Assembly: GCF_001721685.1 (NCBI RefSeq)
Contig: NZ_CP012502.1
Location: forward strand, 248,001 to 312,000
DNA: 64,000 nt
Direction: 5' to 3'
Origin: Salisediminibacterium beveridgei
GTDB lineage: Bacteria > Bacillota > Bacilli > Bacillales > Salisediminibacteriaceae
The notes beneath the pieces are model-generated. The model ran no database searches. It was not told where the DNA came from and was given only the letters and a program-made list of their open reading frames with translations. The number at the start of each line of letters is the position of its first letter. Positions within the stretch are counted from its first letter, which is position 1. Shown in pieces: positions 44,092 to 53,028 of this stretch. The translations under genes and the position numbers were made by a program.

Positions 44092-45501
44092 TTATCTTTT
44101 GTACTCATAAAATACAGAGGTCCAGAATGGTGCTTTAAGGGTTGCATCTGGACGATCGTCATCATAAGCAAATCCTACTCCGACGTGAGTCGCATCTTCA
44201 TTCATCAGGTTTTCCTTGCTTTGACTCCCGGCCAACCAGTAATCCATTACTTCCTTGGCTGGGTAAAGGCCGTGTTGGGTGTTGACTGAAGCATTTTCAG
44301 CTTCGAAGTCAGTGTCTTTCTCCAGAATGTCATCAAACGTATTTTCACTGGATGAAGTATCAAGGAAATCTTTCTCCATCATATACTCGGACCAGAAATC
44401 AGCCTTTCCGGTTAATTCCACGTTCAATCTTAACGCGTCAAGTTCCGCGTTTGTGCGCTCGTGGTTGATCAACTGGAACAGATCAAATCCCTGGCTCGTA
44501 ACTTCAGAAAAGTCACCATCGACAAGCAACAGGTTATTCAACGTTGATTCCACGTCACTATTTAGCGCAACTTCGCCACCGAGAAGGGTGAAGTCTTTGA
44601 CACCGAACTGATTCATGCTGTTGAGGACGGTCTCATTGACGCGATCAGGCAGCGTCAGGAATACAGGAACCTCTTCTTTTGCAGCCAATACCGATCCGGC
44701 AAGGGAATCCGGGAATTCCTGGCCTGTTGCAACATAGACGTCTTTGCCCCAATCGCCCATGAGTCGATCGATCAGCTTACCAGCTGTTTCGTAACGGTTG
44801 TCACCAGCAATACGTTCCGTCGTTCCTTTGACTTCATTTTCGGCATTTTTAGAAATCGCTACATCGCCACCGATGACGTAAGTCGCTTCGTTCTCAACCG
44901 CGTCAAGAGCTGCGATGGTTTCAGGGTGGAGACGGTCAGGCAATGTCAGGAGTATCGGGTAGCCCTTCTCCGCTGCATAAGGTGCGACAGCAAGGGCGTC
45001 CGGGAAGTCCATACCAGTTGCAAGTACTGCACGTTCTGGATCGTTCTCGCTCACTTCAAGCAGTTCAAGTGCGATAAGGTGGGCAGTATGAAAGCGGTTG
45101 TCTCCACCAATACGGTCCACTTCGATATCCATATCTTCGATAACCGTTTGGATATCTTCAGATACGGCCAGTTCACCACCGATGATGGTGACATGGTCAG
45201 GATCGAGGCGCTCAATTTCAGCTTCTGCAGCAGCATGCAGCGTCGTCGGACCTGTAAGTAAGATTGGAGCATCGAGTTCAGAAGCTAATGGTGTTGCTGC
45301 TAGAGCATCAGGGAAAGCCATGCCGGTTGTTAAAACAACATGATCCGCACCATCTTCCCAGCCGGTTTTGGAAACCTCCACTGCCGTTTCAAAACGATTG
45401 TCACCAGCAATACGGTTACTTTCTTCGGCGAAAGCAGGACTTGCAAAAAGCGAAATGACCAACAACAGGGACAGGGCAACGAAACTCAACTTACCTTTCA
45501 A
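44092..45501 (-). CDS. CWB2-repeat surface protein with degenerate CAP domain
   Basis: This 469-residue protein has a signal peptide (SFVALSLLLVISLFASPAFA), three CWB2 repeats with RIAGDNRFETA, RIGGDNRFHTA and RIAGDNRYETA, and a C-terminal CAP-like region (LFQLINHERTNAELDALRLN to DATHVGVGFAYDD). Its CAP motifs have decayed: the first His is missing and SKENLMN stands where the first protein has HKSNILN. The TTG at 45501 is chosen because the promoter lies within the longer frame and GGAAAGGTGG sits eight bases before it. It may be a scaffold or binding protein. Confidence 0.85.
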   Translation of the reverse strand: MKGKLSFVALSLLLVISLFASPAFAEESNRIAGDNRFETAVEVSKTGWEDGADHVVLTTGMAFPDALAATPLASELDAPILLTGPTTLHAAAEAEIERLDPDHVTIIGGELAVSEDIQTVIEDMDIEVDRIGGDNRFHTAHLIALELLEVSENDPERAVLATGMDFPDALAVAPYAAEKGYPILLTLPDRLHPETIAALDAVENEATYVIGGDVAISKNAENEVKGTTERIAGDNRYETAGKLIDRLMGDWGKDVYVATGQEFPDSLAGSVLAAKEEVPVFLTLPDRVNETVLNSMNQFGVKDFTLLGGEVALNSDVESTLNNLLLVDGDFSEVTSQGFDLFQLINHERTNAELDALRLNVELTGKADFWSEYMMEKDFLDTSSSENTFDDILEKDTDFEAENASVNTQHGLYPAKEVMDYWLAGSQSKENLMNEDATHVGVGFAYDDDRPDATLKAPFWTSVFYEYKR

Positions 45502-45546
45502 ATTAAAGACCACCTTTCCAGATTTTGTTTTTTTAGTACATATATT

Positions 45547-45575
45547 ATTATAATCTGATTTCAAGGATTTGTCAC
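45547..45575 (-). promoter_or_regulatory. Sigma-A promoter of the degenerate-CAP CWB2 gene
   Basis: On the minus strand GTGACA, a 17-bp spacer and a perfect TATAAT place transcription start about 40 bases before the TTG at 45501, which rules out the longer 501-residue start. Confidence 0.75.
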
Positions 45576-45654
45576 CTGAATTCGTAAAATTAATCAATCA
45601 GTTCCATGATTTCCTCTTTTAGTATCGGTGCCATGGTTTTTACATTTGAGGTAG

Positions 45655-45816
45655 TCAATTGTGAACGATCCCGGTCATCAGGAACCCGGAGACGACGAAG
45701 AAGATAGCCACACCACCGGAAACCCGTTCAAACCAGATGTGATAGATCCCCACTAAGAGGGCTGCAATGCTGCGCAGGCCCTCAAGTTCAGGGATTCGTT
45801 TTTTCCTGGTGCTCAT
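45655..45816 (-). pseudogene. Truncated acyltransferase-3 (OatA-like) N-terminus
   Basis: A 53-residue frame, starting three bases after the preceding CWB2 gene, reads RIPELEGLRSIAALLVGIYH and GGVAIFFVVSGFLMTGIVHN, then stops. This is the first membrane segment of acyltransferase-3 proteins, which O-acetylate peptidoglycan or polysaccharides, and normally run 350-650 residues. No downstream frame resumes the family, so it is a fragment left by a deletion. A ribosome binding site (AGGAGT) precedes it. Confidence 0.75.
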
Positions 45817-45819
45817 GTT

Positions 45820-47553
45820 TTATGACTCCTTTTGATTATACCATTCGATAAATTCACTCATGCCGAAAAGCAGGTTGAAATACAGGTCGGGTTGATTGCG
45901 TGGATCTCGGTAGCGTCTGTGAATCTCAACTTGAACGGCCTCTGTACCAAGCTCGTGATACGTGTAATTGGCAAGTGTCCGGCTGGTGGAGGCACTGAAG
46001 GTGTGATTTTCATAGGTTTCATGTATGTTTTGCTTTTGCAGACTGGATTTCAGGTTTTCGATCTTCTCCTGCTCGATCAGTTCACCAAAAGCGGTGCCGA
46101 GGTCAATGTCAAATTCGCGCGCAAAGCCGGCGCCGTGCAGATCGATCACCATAGAGATGTCTTTTTGGCTGAGTATGCGCTCCAATTCTTCTTTATAGGG
46201 CACATCATGGTAATGGCTCACATCCAATAAAGGTGATTTCACGTAAAGAACATGGACATTCGTATACTCATGCAGCATCAGACCAAGAGCACCGGTGTAG
46301 ATTTCGGCACTTCTTCCACAGAGAGTTGAACCGTTGAAAGTGACTTCATTACAAGTGTTGTTCATATCTTCTGGTTTTCGGTAGTGAACCACTGAATGGG
46401 GAACGGTAACCAGAATCTCCGAATCCCCTTCGAGATAGACAAACCCGGGATCATGATCCGGATCGCCATGATTTTGATTGGCAGAGAAAGTACTTTCGTA
46501 TTGGAGGACTTCCTGCAAAAAGCCCCCTTCTTCCTTTAAATTCGTCAAGGCATCTTTTTCGAGATTGAAGGTTGGCAGTGATGATAAGGTTTCTTCAAAT
46601 TGACTGGACACAGCGACTTCTCCTCCTATAATACGAACTCCTTGTATCAGGTGCTTGCCTATGTAATCAGCAATGGAGGGCTGTGAGTCAAATTCAAGCA
46701 CCCGCTCATGGTGCGTTAAGACGACTTGCCCGCCGGTTTTCGAGGCCAGTGGTGTACTGGTTAATGCATCCGGAAAATCGGTGCCTGTGGCAAAGTATAA
46801 TTGCCCGCGCCCAGGCGTTAATTCATTGATTACCGCCATCGAGGTTTCGAAGCGGTTTTCACCACTGATGCGTTGCGGACCAGGGAGTGCGTTCAGGACC
46901 CGCTCACCAATCACGAGTTCCCCGCCGATGGCGTAAGTCTTCTCTATATTGTTATCGTTCAGATACGATTCGGTTGCCTTCGGAACTTGGTCATCCATCG
47001 TAAGCAGGATCGGTGTTTGTGAGTCGGTTGCATACGTCCCGGCTGATAAAGCGTCCGGGAAATCCATCCCATTTGCAATCATCGCTTCCTGGTGGGACGA
47101 ATCAAGATCGGCTGCGATTTCGGATGCGGTTTCGAAGCGGTTGTCACCGGCAATGCGGTTGGTGTCGAAGCCTTGGCTGTTAATGGTGTCTTCGATGTTC
47201 CTGGACAGGGCGACTTCACCACCGAGAAGGATCACGGTGTTAGGAGCGATGCGTTTGATTTCATCCATCACCGAGTCGAGGATCCGGTCACTGGGTGTTA
47301 ACAGGACAGGGGCGTTGTATTTTTTGGAAAGTGGTGCCCCGGCCAAGGCGTCAGGGAAATCCTCGCCGGTGGCAAGAATGATGTAGTCCGATTCCTGGTC
47401 CCAGCCGTTTTTGGAGACCTCGATGGCAGTGTCATACCGGTTTGGTCCCTCTATACGCTCAGGAGTCAGTGCACTGGCGTGAACCGTGGAAAACAGCAGG
47501 AGGAACAGCAGCATAAAAAACGGGATGACGACTAATTTACTTTTCAATGTCAT
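45820..47553 (-). CDS. CWB2-repeat protein with N-formylglutamate amidohydrolase-like domain
   Basis: This 577-residue exported protein has a signal peptide (IPFFMLLFLLLFSTVHASA), three CWB2 repeats (about 30-325; RIEGPNRYDTA, RIAGDNRFETA, RISGENRFETS), and a C-terminal domain (about 370-570) with ILVTVPHSVVHYRK, SMVIDLHGAGF and EAVQVEIHRRYRDPRNQPDL. These match N-formylglutamate amidohydrolase/zinc carboxypeptidase-like proteins, with PHS, DLHG and VEI as metal/substrate positions. Those are usually cytosolic; here the domain is surface-anchored. It may cut amide bonds in wall peptides or poly-glutamate. Its ATG overlaps the upstream stop; a TTG at 47547 is an alternative. Confidence 0.82.
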   Translation of the reverse strand: MTLKSKLVVIPFFMLLFLLLFSTVHASALTPERIEGPNRYDTAIEVSKNGWDQESDYIILATGEDFPDALAGAPLSKKYNAPVLLTPSDRILDSVMDEIKRIAPNTVILLGGEVALSRNIEDTINSQGFDTNRIAGDNRFETASEIAADLDSSHQEAMIANGMDFPDALSAGTYATDSQTPILLTMDDQVPKATESYLNDNNIEKTYAIGGELVIGERVLNALPGPQRISGENRFETSMAVINELTPGRGQLYFATGTDFPDALTSTPLASKTGGQVVLTHHERVLEFDSQPSIADYIGKHLIQGVRIIGGEVAVSSQFEETLSSLPTFNLEKDALTNLKEEGGFLQEVLQYESTFSANQNHGDPDHDPGFVYLEGDSEILVTVPHSVVHYRKPEDMNNTCNEVTFNGSTLCGRSAEIYTGALGLMLHEYTNVHVLYVKSPLLDVSHYHDVPYKEELERILSQKDISMVIDLHGAGFAREFDIDLGTAFGELIEQEKIENLKSSLQKQNIHETYENHTFSASTSRTLANYTYHELGTEAVQVEIHRRYRDPRNQPDLYFNLLFGMSEFIEWYNQKES

Positions 47554-49178
47554 GACCTCTTTTCGAATGATTGGATACTGGATGATTCTTTCGCAAACGA
47601 TTGTTGTGATCGATTAACCAGTTCATAGATTACTTGAAGCGTCGGAATGCGGTTCGTAATCGCTTCATCTTGCAAAGATAGACGACTCTGTTTGAAGAGG
47701 GCGGGCAATAATCTCAGCATCATCATACAGGCGACGAGGAAAATCAGCTCGTTTTTCGTATAGTGACGGTTGAGATGACTGTTGTCGTAGTAATAATCAA
47801 GGGCAGGCAAGAAGAGATCATTGTTCGAAACGGTAATCGCGTAGGCGGCCAGATCAAAGCCTGCGGGCATTAGGCCACTTGCATCCCAGTCAATGACGAT
47901 CAATCGATCTCCCTGGTTGAGGATATTGCCTCCATGAAAGTCCCCATGAGAAAAAACGGGGACAGCTTGATCGATGGTGCGAAGAATGGATTCGGCGTGT
48001 GCTTCGCCCCATTTGAATAACTGTAAAAGGTCTGGTTCAGCTCTGATGAGCGGATGATCTCTGAATGTTTCGAGACTCTTTTGCAGGACTGTTCGTTTGG
48101 AGGTGATATAGCTGTTTCTATCTCTCAATGCCAGAGGGGCAGTTTCCGAATAGTCTTTTACGGGAACCGCATGGATTTGAAGCAACGCATCCATAACATC
48201 CTTCATGTAACCGTCATCTCTGTATCTGTATTCCGGCTCTATATAGGCATAGTAATGTACATCATACCGAAGTGTGGACGTATAGCCGTGCAGTGCAGGA
48301 ACATGATCAGCCAGGTTCTGGGCGAAATGGTGGTAAAACAGAAGGCTCCGTTCGGACGATTCGGAATGTCTGGTGTATAATTTTTCGATGGCAGGTGTCC
48401 CGTCGTAGCTCAGAAAGCGTAATCTGGCCCTTTTGTGCCTCATGATACGAATGGACTCAGGATCCGCCCGACCCAACAAATACCGGTGAACGCCAATTCC
48501 CAGGGAGTACAGATCACGATTCCCTGTTACCTCGCAGTACTCAAAAAAAAGTGACGGCAATGGCCCCTCATAGCCCCCCTCATGAAAACAGGAGACCCAA
48601 TCCTTATCTAACTGTTCACATGGCCCTTCATCGATAGCTTCCTTTGTCCAGTCGAGAAGCACTTGCATATCCCGGGAATACTCGAACAGGGCATGTCTCA
48701 TATCTGTTTGCATCATTTCAGGCCGGTAGCGGGTGGACAGGTCTTTCAGGAGGTCCGGAGGTGCGGGGCGCTTTTTTTTCAACCGGTACAGTTCGTAAAG
48801 TGCTTTTACAGATACGCGCTTTTGCTGTTTCTGATGCGTGAGGGCTGCATCCAAATGAATGAGCGCCTGCTCATACCGGTGGTTTTTCAGATTCAGGTCA
48901 TGGAGCATGAAGAAGTCTTTCTCGTTCAATACTTGTTGTTCGATCTGATTGGTGATCACTTGTGAAAGCAGCTCAGCTGCATCGAGTTCATGCCCTTGTC
49001 TGATATGAAGCCATACGTATTCTTTCAAAATCCGGTTGTCGTTTGGAGACAACCGCTCAGCTTTTTGAAGTACAGCCAAAGCCTGATCGGATTGAGCGGA
49101 ATTACGGAAAGCACGGGCTTGATGCAAAAGCGTCGTGATTTTCTTGTGACGCATGGTTCGTAAAATTCTTTTGATCAA
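47550..49178 (-). CDS. TPR protein fused to APH/choline-kinase-fold kinase
   Basis: This 542-residue cytosolic protein has N-terminal tetratricopeptide-like helices (ARAFRNSAQSDQALAVLQKA, ERLSPNDNRILKEY, HRYEQALIHLDAALTHQ) and a C-terminal aminoglycoside/choline-kinase fold (about 260-520) with the catalytic loop VFSHGDFHGGNIL and metal-binding VIDWDASGLMPAGFDLAAYA. Such kinases phosphorylate small alcohols or sugars. Linked by an ATGA overlap to a wall-bound CWB2 gene, it may prepare a phosphorylated glycan decoration. The TTG at 49178 is preferred for its AGGAAGGTG; the substrate is unknown. Confidence 0.78.
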   Translation of the reverse strand: MIKRILRTMRHKKITTLLHQARAFRNSAQSDQALAVLQKAERLSPNDNRILKEYVWLHIRQGHELDAAELLSQVITNQIEQQVLNEKDFFMLHDLNLKNHRYEQALIHLDAALTHQKQQKRVSVKALYELYRLKKKRPAPPDLLKDLSTRYRPEMMQTDMRHALFEYSRDMQVLLDWTKEAIDEGPCEQLDKDWVSCFHEGGYEGPLPSLFFEYCEVTGNRDLYSLGIGVHRYLLGRADPESIRIMRHKRARLRFLSYDGTPAIEKLYTRHSESSERSLLFYHHFAQNLADHVPALHGYTSTLRYDVHYYAYIEPEYRYRDDGYMKDVMDALLQIHAVPVKDYSETAPLALRDRNSYITSKRTVLQKSLETFRDHPLIRAEPDLLQLFKWGEAHAESILRTIDQAVPVFSHGDFHGGNILNQGDRLIVIDWDASGLMPAGFDLAAYAITVSNNDLFLPALDYYYDNSHLNRHYTKNELIFLVACMMMLRLLPALFKQSRLSLQDEAITNRIPTLQVIYELVNRSQQSFAKESSSIQSFEKRS

Positions 49179-49298
49179 TCGATCACACCTTCCTGCAGTA
49201 GTGTTTAAAGGCATCATTGTGTTTATGTATCGAAATCAGATATACAGATCTTATCAAATCAGGTGTTGTCTGTATATATGCAGAAGGAACCGTTTCAA

Positions 49299-49338
49299 CA
49301 AAAAAAGCGACCCTTCCTTGGGACGAGGAAGAATCGCT
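49299..49338 (-). terminator. Terminator after the subtilisin-CWB2 gene
   Basis: On the minus strand AGCGATTCTTCC pairs with GGAAGGGTCGCT and is followed by TTTTTTTG. It separates the protease gene from the TPR-kinase gene. The rest of 49179-49450 has no gene; a short GC-rich stem (GTGCCGACGCAC) lies just before the terminator. Confidence 0.82.
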
Positions 49339-49450
49339 ATACCGACCAGTGCGTCGGCACCTATATAATGATAGGGGGGGAGAGATGAAAGTGGTGGATT
49401 TCAACTCTTAGCTATCTAATACCCCGATGTCAAAAGTCTAAACCTGGAGT

Positions 49451-51508
49451 TTACCGATTTTTTAATTTATTAATTTCTTCAACCGTTTTTGGTTCGATAG
49501 CGACATCACCACCGAGGATCATATAACGCTGGAACGACCGGCTGGCGATAAATGCTCTCGTCGGAGAAGTGAGATTCTGACTGACCAGGACAAGCGGGCT
49601 TTCATTTGCAGCTGCGAGCGCTGCACCGCTCAATCCATCTTCAAACCGGTCGCCACGGGCAACGAACAGTTGATGGTCATGCTGTTTGAAGTATGTCTCA
49701 TTGATCAGTTTATTGGTTTCGTAACGGTTTGCTCCACTGATTCTGTTGACGTTATAATCTTGCAGTTCACCTTCGACGGCGCTGCTGACTGCGATGTCTC
49801 CGCCAATGATCGTGATATCATCAATGTCAGATGAATCGATGAAGGCCTCTGTCGCTGAAGAAAGCCGTTCCGGTTGCGTCAGTAGAATGGGGATCCCATT
49901 CTTTCCGGCCTCCGGGGCAATGGAAATCGAATCCGCAAACACACGGTCCGTGACAATGAAGGCTTCGGACGGACTGCTGTTGGTGAACAATTTCGTTGCG
50001 ATCAGTGTCGCTGTTTCGTAACGGTTCTGCCCGCCTACACGCTCCACGTCGATCTCCATCTGCCGGATGGCTAATTCGACATCGAGTGACACCGCTTCGG
50101 CACCACCGAGGATGATGACCTTTTTCGGACGTAAATCACGAAGGACATCTCTGGTTACGTCATTGAGTCTGTCGGGCCTCGTCAAAATCAGCGGTCCATT
50201 CTCATGAGCCGCAAGAGGTACACCTGCAAGGGCATCGGCGAATTCATTGTGTCTTGCGAGAACAACCGTATCGGATTGGCTCCATCCTTCCCGGGCGATG
50301 GCTGCCGACGTTTCCAGGGCATTTTGGCCAAATAACCGGTCGAACGTCGCCGGTTCTTGTTTGAAATCGATGTATTGGCTGATACCGAATCCGTATTCCC
50401 TCGTGGAACGATTGATGGACGTCGGAATGACATAGGATTGGAGACGGTTGCGAATTTGGTGATGGGTGAGGCCGGGAAATTCTTCGAAGAGCAAGGCGCT
50501 TAAGGCTGCCACGTGCGGTGTGGCGGCGGAAGTGCCTTTCATCACGGCGTATCGGTTATCCAGGTAAGTGCTGATGATCTGCTCTCCTGGTGCTGAGAAC
50601 TCCACCTGGTCCCCTGTGGATGAAAAGATGGAACGCTCCATGGATGGATTGGAAGCGCCGACTGCGATGACGTCATCGTATTTGGCCGGATACGTCATCG
50701 TATCAAGTGAAGGATCCGTTGTACCGGAATTACCCGCTGCAGCAAAAATGAGCATTCCGTCATTGTAGGCATCCTGCAGGATCCGCTCAAGTGAGCGTAT
50801 ATCCTGTGTGGCACTCAAGCTGAGGTTCAGGACGTCCAATTCCTGATCCATTGCCCATTCAATGCCGGCAATCAGTGAGCTGACATGGCCATTGCCCATC
50901 TGATCGAGGGCTTTAATCGAATAGATGGAGACGCCGGGACTGAGCCCGACGACACCAGCCTGATTATCCCGGCCGGCGATGACGCCGGCCACATGGGTCC
51001 CGTGTCCATTATCATCATAGTAATCCGCTGTGTACTCTACTGTGGAAATGCCTCCGGATAAGTGAATATCCGGATGCGGTGAAATGCCGGTGTCGATGAT
51101 CCCCACTTTTACGCCTTGTCCGGTCAGGTCCCTTGATACAGCATCTTCTCGGTTCATCTGGACCATATTCCATAAGGGGTCGTCTATGTAATCGTAGTCA
51201 TCAAAAACCGATGAGGCCATTTCGGTGAACGAAGAGTCCAGCTGAAATGCAACATCTTGTTCGATGTAGTCGACCATAGGATGATGAAAGAAGGTCTGGA
51301 TGCTGTCTTCATCTGCGTATACGTGCAGGGTATCAATACGCTCATAATGATTCGCTACGGCAATCTTTTCGTCCTCAAGGAAACCGATGATGGCCTCATC
51401 ATGATAGGAGAGTAACCACGAATCCGATTGTTCTTCTGCCTGTGCGGGTGCGGCTGAGACGGTCAACCATAGTATGCTGATAACGAATATTAACTTGTGC
51501 CAATTCAT
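49451..51508 (-). CDS. Subtilisin-like serine protease with C-terminal CWB2 repeats
   Basis: This 685-residue exported protease has a signal peptide ending APAQAEE, a propeptide-like segment (about 28-95), an S8 catalytic domain (about 110-385) with Asp in VGIIDTGISPHPDI, His in GHGTHVAGVIAG, Asn in AAGNSGTTDPS and Ser in KGTSAATPHVAALSALL, and three CWB2 repeats (about 390-680; LFGQNALETSA, RVGGQNRYETA, RISGANRYETN). It is a wall-bound protease that may process the other surface proteins. ATG 51508 is favoured by GGAG spacing over 51514. Confidence 0.93.
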   Translation of the reverse strand: MNWHKLIFVISILWLTVSAAPAQAEEQSDSWLLSYHDEAIIGFLEDEKIAVANHYERIDTLHVYADEDSIQTFFHHPMVDYIEQDVAFQLDSSFTEMASSVFDDYDYIDDPLWNMVQMNREDAVSRDLTGQGVKVGIIDTGISPHPDIHLSGGISTVEYTADYYDDNGHGTHVAGVIAGRDNQAGVVGLSPGVSIYSIKALDQMGNGHVSSLIAGIEWAMDQELDVLNLSLSATQDIRSLERILQDAYNDGMLIFAAAGNSGTTDPSLDTMTYPAKYDDVIAVGASNPSMERSIFSSTGDQVEFSAPGEQIISTYLDNRYAVMKGTSAATPHVAALSALLFEEFPGLTHHQIRNRLQSYVIPTSINRSTREYGFGISQYIDFKQEPATFDRLFGQNALETSAAIAREGWSQSDTVVLARHNEFADALAGVPLAAHENGPLILTRPDRLNDVTRDVLRDLRPKKVIILGGAEAVSLDVELAIRQMEIDVERVGGQNRYETATLIATKLFTNSSPSEAFIVTDRVFADSISIAPEAGKNGIPILLTQPERLSSATEAFIDSSDIDDITIIGGDIAVSSAVEGELQDYNVNRISGANRYETNKLINETYFKQHDHQLFVARGDRFEDGLSGAALAAANESPLVLVSQNLTSPTRAFIASRSFQRYMILGGDVAIEPKTVEEINKLKNR

Positions 51509-51552
51509 GAGCATCGCTCCAGTCCCTTGAAATGTAATACTTTTGTCATTTC

Positions 51553-51558
51553 ATTATA
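51553..51558 (-). promoter_or_regulatory. -10 element of the protease promoter
   Basis: TATAAT on the minus strand, about 45 bases before the protease start, without a good -35 match. It may depend on an activator or another sigma factor. Confidence 0.45.
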
Positions 51559-51626
51559 ATCTAATTGAAATGAATTAGGGGTTTTTTGGGTAAAAAAATT
51601 AAAATAGTGGGATATTTGAAGTTTCA

Positions 51627-51656
51627 TTGACATTGAGTTCATTTATTTCATATGAT
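51627..51656 (+). promoter_or_regulatory. Sigma-A promoter of wecC
   Basis: TTGACA, an 18-bp spacer and TATGAT lie about 60 bases before wecC. A second TATGAT at about 51672 could be an alternative start. It diverges from the protease promoter, so both units share this 200-bp control region. Confidence 0.72.
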
Positions 51657-51715
51657 TAGCGTGCAAATATGTTATGATTTAGCTATCTGAACATTTCTAA
51701 GGAGTGTAAATTAAA

Positions 51716-52984
51716 ATGAAAATTACGACCGTCGGGTTAGGGTACATCGGCTTACCCACTTCAATTATGTTTGCACGTTTCGGTGTTGATGTATTAGGGG
51801 TTGACGTGAATCAGGACATTATTGAATCGTTGGAGAATGGCCGTATTCATATACAGGAACCGGGCCTTCAGGACGCATTGGAAGAAGTGCTCGAAAAGAA
51901 AACGTTCCGTGTCAGTTCAAAACCGGAGACGTCGGATGTATTCATCATTGCGGTACCGACACCGAACCAAGATGATCTTCATAAATCCTGTGACCTGTCC
52001 ATGGTCATCAGTGCTGTCAAAAGCGTGATTCCATACCTGCAAAAAGGGAATACGGTGATCGTAGAATCGACCATTGCCCCGCGGTCCATGGATGATTATG
52101 TGAAACCGCTGGTGGAACAGGCAGGTTTCACCCCGGGGGAAGATATCTATCTTGTACACTGTCCGGAGCGGGTGCTGCCGGGTAAAATCATGGATGAGTT
52201 GATCTATAACAACAGGATCGTCGGAGGCTTGACAACGGCTTGCACAGAGCACGGGGCCAAAGTCTACGAAACCTTCGTCAAAGGCGAAATCATCAAAACC
52301 GATGCAAGAACAGCTGAAATGTCCAAGCTGATGGAAAATACGTTTCGCGATGTGAACATTGCTTTGGCGAACGAATTGGCTAAAATCTGTCATCATTTAC
52401 ATATCAACGTACTCGATGTGATTGAAATGGCCAATAAACACCCCCGGGTGAACCTGCACCAGCCGGGACCAGGCGTTGGCGGCCACTGTCTGGCGGTTGA
52501 TCCTTATTTCATTATTGCTGAAGCGCCTGAACAGGCAAGGCTCATTAAAGAGGCCCGGGATATCAACTCCTCCATGCCGGCCTATGTGCTGGATGCAGTG
52601 AAGCGGATGTTGTCCGGCGATCAGGGTCAGAAAGTGACGGTCCTCGGTCTGACGTATAAGGGGAATGTGGATGACATCCGGGAGAGTCCTGCCATGGACA
52701 TTTATCATATGCTCTTGGCAGAGCCGGGGATTGAAGTGGTGGCCCATGATCCTCATGTGAAGCAGTCATGGGTGGAAAAGGATCTCGTCAAGTCCCTGAC
52801 AGGTGCATCACTCGCGCTGGTCCTGACAGATCACGATGAATACAAGAACCTCCAGGAGAAAGATTTTACTGCGATGAAACATAAAAACGTATTTGACGTC
52901 AGAAATGTTGTCTCACTTCCTGAAGGTGACGTCAATGTGATGAATTTCGGGAACTTGTCTTTCACAGAAAAGGTTAAACACTAA
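51716..52984 (+). CDS. wecC: UDP-N-acetyl-D-mannosamine dehydrogenase
   Basis: This 422-residue nucleotide-sugar dehydrogenase has MKITTVGLGYIGLPTSIMFA, FIIAVPTP, VIVESTIAPRSMDDYV, VHCPERVLPGKIMDELIYNN, ELMENTFRDVNIALANELA-type helix (KLMENTFRDVNIALANELAK) and the catalytic Cys in GPGVGGHCLAVDPYF. The CPERVLPG signature fits UDP-ManNAc dehydrogenases. The UDP-GlcNAc 2-epimerase that should supply its substrate is not in the window. It is a single-gene unit ending in a terminator and could feed either polymer with ManNAcA. Confidence 0.92.
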   Translation: MKITTVGLGYIGLPTSIMFARFGVDVLGVDVNQDIIESLENGRIHIQEPGLQDALEEVLEKKTFRVSSKPETSDVFIIAVPTPNQDDLHKSCDLSMVISAVKSVIPYLQKGNTVIVESTIAPRSMDDYVKPLVEQAGFTPGEDIYLVHCPERVLPGKIMDELIYNNRIVGGLTTACTEHGAKVYETFVKGEIIKTDARTAEMSKLMENTFRDVNIALANELAKICHHLHINVLDVIEMANKHPRVNLHQPGPGVGGHCLAVDPYFIIAEAPEQARLIKEARDINSSMPAYVLDAVKRMLSGDQGQKVTVLGLTYKGNVDDIRESPAMDIYHMLLAEPGIEVVAHDPHVKQSWVEKDLVKSLTGASLALVLTDHDEYKNLQEKDFTAMKHKNVFDVRNVVSLPEGDVNVMNFGNLSFTEKVKH

Positions 52985-52990
52985 TATATG

Positions 52991-53028
52991 AAAGATAACA
53001 GAATACAGCAGTATTCTGTTATCTTTTT
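52991..53028 (+). terminator. Terminator after wecC
   Basis: AAAGATAACAGAATAC pairs perfectly with GTATTCTGTTATCTTT across a 4-nt loop, with the terminal T-run TTTTT. It isolates wecC from the ABC-transporter operon. A TTGACA at 53168 without a clear -10 could be part of the next promoter. Confidence 0.92.

Noticed and set aside
44279..47386. Several plus-strand frames of 60-145 codons opposite the CWB2 genes
   Set aside because: The repetitive coding sequence of CWB2 repeats keeps the antisense frames open; they have no ribosome binding sites and similar artificial repeats.
49200..49450. Possible riboswitch or structured RNA between the protease and TPR-kinase genes
   Set aside because: The stems are explained by the protease terminator; no known riboswitch core could be recognised.
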